DNA of 8,781 nt, from NCBI GenBank assembly GCA_016203765.1, contig JACQMB010000117.1, forward strand, positions 1 to 8,781, read 5' to 3'. Positions 1 to 5,203 of this stretch are shown one piece after another. The notes under the pieces are model-generated. The model did no database searches. It was not told the DNA's origin and saw nothing but the letters and a program-made list of their open reading frames with translations. Position 1 is the first letter of the stretch. The number at the start of each line of letters is the position of its first letter. A program made the translations under genes and the position numbers. Origin of the DNA: Deltaproteobacteria bacterium (GTDB taxonomy: Bacteria > UBA10199 > SPLOWO2-01-44-7).

Positions 1-588
1 GCCTTGGAGCTTCTTTTGCAAGCCATTGAAGAGGCCGGCTATCGGGCGGGCAAGGATATCTGGCTGGCCCTCGATTGCGCCGCCTCCTCGTTTGCCAAAA
101 AGAGACCGGCCGAAGAGCAAATCGAGGAGTATAAAAAACTGGTTGAAAAATACCCCCTCTTTTCGATCGAAGACGGCCTGGATGAGGAGGACTTCGAGGG
201 CTGGAAAAAATTGACGGAGGCCCTGGGGAAAAAAATCCAGCTGGTGGGAGACGATCTCTTTGTCACCCAGAGTGCCCGGCTCAAAAAAGGGATCGAAGAA
301 AAATACGCCAACGCCATTTTAATCAAACTCAACCAGGTGGGAACCGTGACCGAAACCCTCGATTGCATCCGCCTGGCCAGGGAGGCCGGCTTTGCCACCA
401 TTATTTCCCACCGCTCCGGAGAGACCGAGGACACCTTTATTGCCGACCTGGCGGTGGGGACCGGCGCCGGCCAGATCAAAACGGGCTCGCTTTGCCGTTC
501 GGAGCGTTTGGCCAAATATAACCAGCTCCTGCGCATCGAAGAGGAACTGGGCGCCGCCTATTACGGCGCCCAATGCCTGCGCAAATAA
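1..588 (+). CDS. eno: Enolase, C-terminal part (second copy, cut by left window edge)
   Basis: This is the last 195 codons of an enolase (2-phosphoglycerate to phosphoenolpyruvate, glycolysis, cytosolic). The frame is open from base 1 and matches residues 222-416 of the complete copy at 1218-2468 without gaps, so the start lies outside the window. Visible barrel motifs are the metal-ligand segments LALDCA, FSIEDGLDEED and LVGDDLFVT, the catalytic-lysine segment ILIKLNQVGT and the loop SHRSGETED. Only five residues differ from the other copy (E/A, T/V, C/S, A/T and R/H), while about 27 of 588 bases differ, so most differences are silent. That pattern suggests both copies have been kept as functional proteins. 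The gene faces the complete copy tail to tail. The TTG at base 4 is an internal leucine codon, not a start. Identity is nearly certain; whether the missing 5' part is intact cannot be seen. Confidence 0.93.
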   Translation, partial: ALELLLQAIEEAGYRAGKDIWLALDCAASSFAKKRPAEEQIEEYKKLVEKYPLFSIEDGLDEEDFEGWKKLTEALGKKIQLVGDDLFVTQSARLKKGIEEKYANAILIKLNQVGTVTETLDCIRLAREAGFATIISHRSGETEDTFIADLAVGTGAGQIKTGSLCRSERLAKYNQLLRIEEELGAAYYGAQCLRK

Positions 589-611
589 AAACCGACCCTC
601 TGACACTTTTT
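1..611 (+). repeat. Left arm of inverted enolase duplication
   Basis: Base x here pairs with base 1806-x on the other arm (1195-1805) with no insertion or deletion. I counted about 29 mismatches over 611 bases by eye. Similarity continues about 23 bases past the stop codon (shared CTCTGACACTTTTT) and then ends sharply. Mismatches are uneven: roughly 3 in the first 240 bases and 18 in the 168 bases before the stop codon. The arm may continue beyond the left window edge. Confidence 0.93.
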
Positions 612-623
612 TCATGATCCAGG

Positions 624-843
624 GCGTGGCCCCAAGCCAGCTCCGGGATAGGATTGCGAAAGTGCTAGCGCCCGGTCGGTCTATTCCTCGCAAAAAACGA
701 TTTGGTTTCAATCGAAGTTGGTGGTTTTCCTCTGTCAACCCCCAACTTCGGAAACCAATATCGTTTTTTGCTTGTCATACGACCTCCCTCCTGCGCTTTT
801 AGGCACTTTCGCAATCCATCCCTCCGCCGACTTTGGGCCACGC
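624..843. repeat. Long imperfect palindrome 1 between the enolase copies
   Basis: A nested inverted repeat about 220 bases long with its centre near 731. Paired segments from outside inward are GCGTGGCCC (624-632) with 835-843, a perfect 15-base pair GGATTGCGAAAGTGC (651-665) with 803-817, AGCGC (667-671) with 793-797, GCAAAAAACGAT (690-701) with 760-771, TTGGTTTC (702-709) with 751-758, and CGAAGTTGG (713-721) with 742-750. The offset of the axis shifts by only a few bases, so this is one large interrupted cruciform or RNA hairpin. No open frame in it looks like a gene. Possible natures are a non-autonomous palindromic element (MITE-like) or a bidirectional terminator; no transposase or clear target-site duplication is visible. 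Confidence 0.8.
690..771. terminator. Possible bidirectional terminator in palindrome 1
   Basis: The core of palindrome 1 has an A-run on the left arm (GCAAAAAACGAT) and a complementary T-run on the right arm (ATCGTTTTTTGC), around a GC-containing inner stem (CGAAGTTGG / CCAACTTCG). Read in either direction it gives a stem ending in U-rich RNA. It lies about 100 bases after the + strand enolase stop and between two convergent genes, where a bidirectional terminator is expected. The stem is longer and more interrupted than a textbook intrinsic terminator, so this role is inferred. Confidence 0.35.
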
Positions 844-961
844 TCTGGTTTTTTTGAGTATGGGCGGCAGGAGCCTGCTGGCGTTGCCTTAAGCGCCGTC
901 TAGCCCGGAGCCGTAATGAGGAGCGAAAATGGGTGTTGGTTGCAAAATTTGGGGATTATTC

Positions 962-1019
962 GTACTCCGCAAATCCTTCGGATTTGCTTCGCGCCCCAGC
1001 AAAGCTGGGGCTTGACGGA
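962..1019 (+). repeat. Double-hairpin repeat module, copy A
   Basis: About 58 bases made of two adjacent small hairpins: GCAAATCC-TTC-GGATTTGC (969-987) and CCCCAGC-AAA-GCTGGGG (994-1010). They are joined by TTCGCG and followed by TTGACGG. It resembles REP-type extragenic palindromes. The inverted copy at 1067-1123 keeps both hairpins although the paired bases differ. Confidence 0.72.
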
Positions 1020-1066
1020 AGGAAAAGCCCCAAATTTTCTCTCCTGCAACCAAACCCATTTTCGGG

Positions 1067-1123
1067 ACGGTCAAGGCCCGGCTTTGCTGGGCCGCGAAGC
1101 AAACTCGAAGAGTTTGCGGAGTC
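1067..1123 (-). repeat. Double-hairpin repeat module, copy B (inverted)
   Basis: Reverse-complement copy of the 962-1019 module. Its hairpins are GCCCGGC-TTT-GCTGGGC (1076-1092) and GCAAACTC-GAA-GAGTTTGC (1099-1117). Relative to copy A, several stem positions differ on both sides of the stem at once, so pairing is preserved. The loops and the TTCGCG linker are also conserved. Confidence 0.72.
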
Positions 1124-1194
1124 CAATAACGCGGAGGGCTGGCGCAGCAACGCCAGCAGGTTCCTGCCGCCAAAACAAAAAAACAAAATGTTGG

Positions 1195-1805
1195 AAAAAG
1201 TGTCAGAGGATCGGCTTTTATTTATGGAGACATTGGGTGCCGTAATAGGCGGCGCCCAGTTCCTCTTCAATGCGCAACAGCTGGTTATATTTGGCCAAAC
1301 GTTCCGAACGGCTGAGCGAGCCGGTTTTGATCTGGCCCGCGCCGGTCCCCACAGCCAGGTCGGCAATAAAGACATCCTCCGTCTCTCCGGAGCGGTGGGA
1401 AATAATCGTGGCAAAGCCGGCCTCCCTGGCCAGGCGGATGCAATCGAGGGTTTCGGTGACGGTTCCCACCTGGTTGAGTTTGATCAAAATGGCGTTGGCG
1501 TATTTTGCTTCGATCCCTTTTTTGAGCCGGGCACTCTGGGTGACAAAGAGGTCATCTCCCACCAGCTGAATTTTTTTTCCCAGGGCCTCCGTCAATTTTT
1601 TCCAGCCCTCGAAGTCCTCCTCATCCAGGCCGTCTTCGATCGAAAAGAGGGGGTATTTTTCAACCAGTTTTTTATACTCCTCGATCTGCTCTTCGGCCGG
1701 TCTCTTTTTGGCAAACGAGGAGGCGGCGCAATCGAGGGCCAGCCAGATATCCTTGCCCGCCCGATAGCCGGCCTCTTCAATGGCTTGCAAAAGAAGCTCC
1801 AAGGC
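1195..1805 (-). repeat. Right arm of inverted enolase duplication
   Basis: This is the reverse-complement partner of bases 1-611. It covers codons 222-416 and the stop of the complete enolase plus about 23 bases of downstream sequence. The end of similarity at 1195 lies 11 bases from the end of the second palindrome, so the spacer between the arms is almost entirely palindromic DNA. Confidence 0.92.
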
Positions 1806-2468
1806 CTTTTCATTGGAGGCCAAATCGGGGGCAAATCCCCCTTCATCCCCCACCGCGGTGCTCAATTTTTTTTCCCTCAACAGTTGTTTGAGATGATGAA
1901 AAACCTCCGCCCCCATGCGCAGGGCCTCACGAAAGCTGGGGGCCCCGACGGGGGCGATCATAAATTCCTGAAACTCAAGATTGTTGTCGGCATGCACGCC
2001 CCCGTTGACGAGATTCATCAGCGGAACCGGCAGAAAATAATCGACCCCGCCCCCCACCCATTCCTTGAGATAGGCATAAAGGGGCTTTTTGCGAACCTGG
2101 CAGGCGGCCTGCGCCGCGGCCATCGAAACGGCCAGCATGGCGTTTGCCCCCAGCTTGGATTTGTTGGGCGTTGCATCCAGATCGATCAATTTTTTGTCGA
2201 GCAAATTTTGGGAGGTGACTACCATTCCCTTCAGCTCTTCCCGCAGGGTGGTGTTGACGATATCGACCGCGTGCAAAACCCCTTTGCCCAAATAGCGCTT
2301 GGGGTCGTTGTCCCTCAATTCCAGCGCTTCGTGAATCCCCGTGGAAGCCCCGGAGGGAACCGCCGCCCGGCCCAAAATATGCCCCTCCACCCAGCAGTCG
2401 ACTTCGAGGGTGGGATTGCCTCGGGAGTCCAAAATTTCACGGGCCTTCAGATCGATAATTTTTGGCAT
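1218..2468 (-). CDS. eno: Enolase (phosphopyruvate hydratase), complete
   Basis: Complete 416-residue enolase, slightly shorter than the usual 420-435. It interconverts 2-phosphoglycerate and phosphoenolpyruvate in the cytosol. The N-terminal domain begins with the family signature around residues 9-20 (REILDSRGNPT) and the mobile loop VPSGASTGIHEA (38-49). Active-site features are H159 in NGGVHADN, E209 in VGDEGGFAP, metal ligands D246, E278 and D305, catalytic K330 in ILIKLNQVGT, the SHRSGETED loop (357-365) and K381. All expected key residues are present. The ATG at 2466-2468 gives the standard enolase N-terminus (MPKIIDLKAREILDSRGNPT). No Shine-Dalgarno sequence precedes it: the leader next to ATG is A-rich (ACAAAAAAACC) and a palindromic repeat begins just upstream. 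A second, inverted copy of the 3' half lies at 1-588. A very long antisense frame crosses this gene but is a shadow. Confidence 0.97.
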   Translation of the reverse strand: MPKIIDLKAREILDSRGNPTLEVDCWVEGHILGRAAVPSGASTGIHEALELRDNDPKRYLGKGVLHAVDIVNTTLREELKGMVVTSQNLLDKKLIDLDATPNKSKLGANAMLAVSMAAAQAACQVRKKPLYAYLKEWVGGGVDYFLPVPLMNLVNGGVHADNNLEFQEFMIAPVGAPSFREALRMGAEVFHHLKQLLREKKLSTAVGDEGGFAPDLASNEKALELLLQAIEEAGYRAGKDIWLALDCAASSFAKKRPAEEQIEEYKKLVEKYPLFSIEDGLDEEDFEGWKKLTEALGKKIQLVGDDLFVTQSARLKKGIEAKYANAILIKLNQVGTVTETLDCIRLAREAGFATIISHRSGETEDVFIADLAVGTGAGQIKTGSLSRSERLAKYNQLLRIEEELGAAYYGTQCLHK

Positions 2469-2480
2469 GGTTTTTTTGTC

Positions 2481-2562
2481 ATTGCGAGCCCCGCCTTAGC
2501 GGGGCGAAGCAATCTCGTTACATTCACTGGATTGCTTCGTCGGGCTTCGCCCTCCTCGCAAT
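2481..2562. repeat. Palindromic repeat upstream of the complete enolase gene
   Basis: An 82-base inverted repeat: ATTGCGAG (2481-2488) pairs with CTCGCAAT (2555-2562) and CGAAGCAATC (2505-2514) pairs with GATTGCTTCG (2530-2539). Each arm carries its own small hairpin (CCCCGC-CTTA-GCGGGG on the left, GGGC-TTC-GCCC on the right). The design looks like a dispersed intergenic palindrome (REP or MITE-like). It ends 12 bases before the enolase ATG, so it would lie in the enolase leader if transcription starts further upstream, and it also sits in front of the divergent ATPase gene. On the enolase strand a perfect TTGACA hexamer occurs beyond it (2581-2586), but I find no good -10 partner at normal spacing. 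Confidence 0.78.
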
Positions 2563-2628
2563 TACACAGGGTGTTCTATATGTCAATTTTCAAATAATAG
2601 GTTTACTCAATAGCCGAAATCCTTTAAA

Positions 2629-3450
2629 ATGGGACCGATGAATTTGGATTATTGGCGTCTCAAGGGAAAACCGTTTGAAGTGGCCCCGGACGAGAATTTT
2701 TTTTACCCCTCACCCGATCACGAAGAGGCATTGCAACGGCTGTTGTTTTCCTGCCATGAACGCCGCGGCGCCATCGTCTTAACCGGGGAGTATGGCTGTG
2801 GTAAAACACTGTTAAGCCGCGTGATGATCCGGGAACTGGCCAAAGATATTCGCTGCCAAATTGCCCTGATTACCAATCCACGGCTTGGAGCCAGGGAATT
2901 TTTAGCAACCATCTGTTTTGAGCTGGGGGCCTCCAAAGAAAAACTGCTCCCCTCCGACAAAGTCGGCCTGTTGGATCAAATAAAGCAAATCTTGGAGAGC
3001 AATTTGGAAGCGGGCCGGCAAACCACGCTGATGATTGATGAGGCGCAAGCCATTGAAAACGAAGAGGTTTTGGAAGAGGTCCGGCTGTTGATGAATATGC
3101 AAAGTGGCAACCAGCTTTTACTCAATGTCGTTTTCATCGGCCAACCCGAACTCAAAGAGAAAATTTTAAAACTGCAGCAATTGGCCCAACGCGTTCAGAT
3201 GTGGTTTCACCTTCCTCCTTTGGACCGGGACGAAACCCAAAAATATATCCGCCATCGAATCCGTATCGCCGGCGTCGATTCCGAAATTTTTACCCCGGAG
3301 GCCTGTCAAAAGGTGTTTAGTTTGACCGGGGGGACTCCCCGGCTGATCAGTAATGTCTGCAACATGGCATTATGGATCGGGGAAAAGGCGGGGCTACAAC
3401 AAATCGACGCCAAGACCGTTGTGGAGGCCTCGGATACGCTGAAAGGATAG
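2629..3450 (+). CDS. ExeA/GspA-type AAA ATPase
   Basis: A 273-residue P-loop ATPase of the ExeA/GspA family. The opening MNLDYWRLKGKPFEVAPDEN and the following FFYPSPDHEEAL are typical of the family. Visible motifs are Walker A GEYGCGKT (53-60), Walker B LMIDEAQ (124-130), a GQPEL segment after a hydrophobic strand (161-165), an arginine-bearing HRIRIAG (209-215) and a sensor-2-like TGGTPRLISN (243-252). Relatives remodel the cell wall for type II secretion or serve exopolysaccharide and pilus systems; the same fold occurs in TnsB/TnsC-like transposition ATPases, but no transposase is nearby. There is no peptidoglycan-binding domain after the ATPase core, unlike full-length ExeA. The start at 2629 has no clear Shine-Dalgarno; the ATG at 2638 gives the more family-like N-terminus and may be the true start. 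Five bases separate its stop from the next gene, implying an operon. The exact process served is unknown. Confidence 0.87.
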   Translation: MGPMNLDYWRLKGKPFEVAPDENFFYPSPDHEEALQRLLFSCHERRGAIVLTGEYGCGKTLLSRVMIRELAKDIRCQIALITNPRLGAREFLATICFELGASKEKLLPSDKVGLLDQIKQILESNLEAGRQTTLMIDEAQAIENEEVLEEVRLLMNMQSGNQLLLNVVFIGQPELKEKILKLQQLAQRVQMWFHLPPLDRDETQKYIRHRIRIAGVDSEIFTPEACQKVFSLTGGTPRLISNVCNMALWIGEKAGLQQIDAKTVVEASDTLKG

Positions 3451-3455
3451 ACATC

Positions 3456-4313
3456 TTGAAAAGACGCGACTCCATTGCCTATAAATTATCGGGACTCCTC
3501 GGCGCCGTGATCCTGCTGATGGGGATGCACTTTGCGTTCAGTTTTTACTTTAATGTTCAGACCCAAGGGTTTTTGGAACAGACCCAGATGGAAATGGAAT
3601 TTTTGAAACTCGTCAAGGAGTTTCGCGATTATTTTAATCACGCCCGGAAAGAGGAAAAAAATTGGTTTCTCTTCAGGTCCCAGAACTATCTCCAGTCCCG
3701 CCAAAAATTTTTGGTCCGGGCGCAAAATTCATTGGCGGACCTGAAAAAAAAGACGACCGATCCTCACCTGACGGAAAGGGTGGGGGATTTGGAAAACCAT
3801 TTATTGCACTACGCAACCCTGAATAATGAACTTCCGGGAATCCAAACAGTTTCGCAGACCGAAGCCTTCACCCAAAAGGCGCGCGCCGTGGATGAAGGCG
3901 TGATGGAGCAAATAGCGGAGATCACCAACGCCCTGCTGGAAAAAGCGGATCACAATCAAGAGCTGGCCGACCTGTCCCTGCAAAAATATTTTCTTTGGTT
4001 CATCCCCTTCTCTTTATTGGGATTGACCCTTTGGGCGGTGGCCGGATTTTGGGTGCTTTATCGTTTGAAGAAGCGACTTTTTCAACTCGTGGAAGCCACC
4101 CGGCGGATGGCCATGGCCGATTATGCCCCGCAATTGGATACGGCTCCGGGGGACGAATTAGGCCTCCTGGCCGCTCATTTTAACGAAATGGCCGGCAAGA
4201 TCGCCGAACGGGAAGCAAAAATTAATCAAATTTCCCAGGAACTGATCCAGGCCAACAACCTGCTTAAGAAAGGAAGAGCCCCCTTCCCGGCGGTTTCCAA
4301 AATTCGGCCTTAA
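3456..4313 (+). CDS. Two-transmembrane HAMP-domain sensor-like protein without output domain
   Basis: I place the start at TTG 3456, which follows GAAAGGA (3441-3447) by eight bases and begins five bases after the ATPase stop, giving 285 residues. A first membrane helix spans about residues 8-32 and a second about 178-202. Between them is a helical, charged, presumably periplasmic domain of about 145 residues, resembling a four-helix-bundle sensor. A HAMP domain follows (about 203-256, with DELGLLAAHFNEMAGKI) and then a short coiled coil (INQISQELIQANNLL). Such layouts normally continue into a histidine kinase, cyclase or chemoreceptor output module, but this protein ends within about 30 residues. 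It is either an orphan HAMP protein or a receptor truncated next to miaA. The ligand is unknown. An in-frame upstream ATG at 3372 lies inside the ATPase gene and would add a non-hydrophobic, arginine-rich stretch, so I reject it. Confidence 0.8.
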   Translation: MKRRDSIAYKLSGLLGAVILLMGMHFAFSFYFNVQTQGFLEQTQMEMEFLKLVKEFRDYFNHARKEEKNWFLFRSQNYLQSRQKFLVRAQNSLADLKKKTTDPHLTERVGDLENHLLHYATLNNELPGIQTVSQTEAFTQKARAVDEGVMEQIAEITNALLEKADHNQELADLSLQKYFLWFIPFSLLGLTLWAVAGFWVLYRLKKRLFQLVEATRRMAMADYAPQLDTAPGDELGLLAAHFNEMAGKIAEREAKINQISQELIQANNLLKKGRAPFPAVSKIRP

Positions 4314-5203
4314 TTTAGTGCCCGGCTCCAACCGGCATCGGCGGGATCAAACCACCGAATATTTTTATCGGCCCGAAACCAGGTCAACTGGCGGCGGGCC
4401 AGGGCGCGGGTCTCTTTTTTGATTTCTTCGATTGTTTCGGGCAAGGATTTTTGGCCTTTCAGATGCCGGACAATCTGCTTGTAGCCGATTGATTGGAGGG
4501 CCTGGCACGCCGAGGAATAAAATTTCAACAGTTCGCGGACCTCTTCGACCCAGCCGTTGGCGATCATCCAGTCCACTCTACGTTCGATGTTTTGGTGGAG
4601 CACTTTGCGGTCGATGTTGAAGCCGACCTGTCTGGCCTCGTAACGGGGTTTTGCAAAGCAGTGTTTTTGCTGGAAATGAGAAAGCGGATAACCGGTGAGT
4701 TCGTGAACTTCGAGGGCGCGGATAATCCGGGTCTTGTCGTTGGGATGGATTTTTTGCGCGGCCTCCCCGTCGACTTTTTTGAGTTCCGCGTATAATTTTT
4801 TCAGCCCCTCAGCTTCTATCCTCTGCATGAGCCTTTGCCGGACCGCCTTGTCCTGCGGCGGGGCGTCGCAAAGGCCGTAAAGAAGGATGCGGATATACAT
4901 GCCGGTTCCGCCCGTGACAATGGGGAGGCGGCCCCGCTTGGTGATGTCCGCGATGGCGGCGTCGGCCAGAGCCGCATAACGCGAAACATCGAAATGTGCG
5001 TCGGGACTGGCGACATCGATAAGATGGTGGGGAACCTGCGCCCGCTCGGCCGGCGTCGGCTTGGCCGTGCCGATATCGAGTTCTTGGTAGACTTGCTGGG
5101 AGTCGGCGGAGACAATTTCGCCATTGCATTGCTGTGCCAACTCCAGCGCGATTTTCGATTTGCCCACGGCCGTCGGGCCGCAAAGGACAATAATTTTTTT
5201 CAT
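4310..5203 (-). CDS. miaA: tRNA dimethylallyltransferase MiaA
   Basis: A 297-residue MiaA, of normal family length. It transfers a dimethylallyl group to N6 of A37 in tRNAs that read codons starting with U, which stabilises codon pairing. Motifs are the P-loop GPTAVGKS (9-16), SADSQQVY (33-39 region, with the conserved aspartate at 34), LDIGTAKP (42-49), the GGTGMYI substrate segment (98-104), IHPNDKTRIIRALEV (152-166), QSIGYKQI (237-244) and TRALARRQLTWFR (265-277). The ATG shares the tetramer ATGA with the mutL stop and has no separate ribosome binding site, so translation is probably coupled to mutL. Its stop overlaps the stop of the facing HAMP gene in TTAA. The hfq gene that often follows miaA elsewhere is absent here. 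Confidence 0.96.
   Translation of the reverse strand: MKKIIVLCGPTAVGKSKIALELAQQCNGEIVSADSQQVYQELDIGTAKPTPAERAQVPHHLIDVASPDAHFDVSRYAALADAAIADITKRGRLPIVTGGTGMYIRILLYGLCDAPPQDKAVRQRLMQRIEAEGLKKLYAELKKVDGEAAQKIHPNDKTRIIRALEVHELTGYPLSHFQQKHCFAKPRYEARQVGFNIDRKVLHQNIERRVDWMIANGWVEEVRELLKFYSSACQALQSIGYKQIVRHLKGQKSLPETIEEIKKETRALARRQLTWFRADKNIRWFDPADAGWSRALN

Larger units (their letters stand above)
848..1184. repeat. Long composite palindrome 2 between the enolase copies
   Basis: A second inverted-repeat region of about 337 bases. The outer arms are GTTTTTTTG (848-856) with 1176-1184, then a 25-base arm at 863-887 that matches the reverse complement of 1147-1171 at 24 of 25 positions (its core reads CCTGCTGGCGTTGC). 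An inner arm pair is CGAAAATGGGT (924-934) with 1054-1064, TTGGTTGCA (936-944) with 1045-1053, and AAAATTTGGGG (944-954) with 1028-1038. Inside and outside this inner arm lie two inverted copies of a double-hairpin module, described separately. Short open frames cross it on both strands but have the repetitive composition of the palindrome and no recognisable domain. Confidence 0.8.

Noticed and set aside
589..1217. A small gene in the enolase spacer
   Set aside because: No frame has a convincing start with ribosome site, and every frame is composed of the arms of the two palindromes.
956..1414. A 152-codon - strand frame joining palindrome 2 to the enolase 3' end
   Set aside because: Half is enolase in the wrong frame and half is translated hairpin repeats, with no independent sign of coding.
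1..1805. The inverted enolase repeat as a pure assembly fold-back artefact
   Set aside because: A fold-back would give identical arms. The arms differ at about 5% of positions, mostly silently, and the spacer is not itself one simple mirror. A chimera of strains remains possible but is less likely.
933..2597. A 554-codon + strand open frame across the complete enolase gene
   Set aside because: It is antisense to a fully conserved enolase, its product has no recognisable domain, and its first part is translated palindrome. Long antisense frames are expected opposite genes with this codon bias.
2629..3450. The ATPase as a TnsC/IstB-type transposition protein
   Set aside because: The N-terminal LDYWRLKGKPFE and FFYPSPDHEEAL segments are typical of ExeA/GspA proteins, and no transposase, inverted terminal repeat or target duplication flanks it.
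4261..4400. A frameshift hiding a kinase or cyclase domain after the HAMP protein
   Set aside because: The other two + strand frames after 4270 contain no histidine kinase, PAS or cyclase motif and quickly run antisense through miaA.
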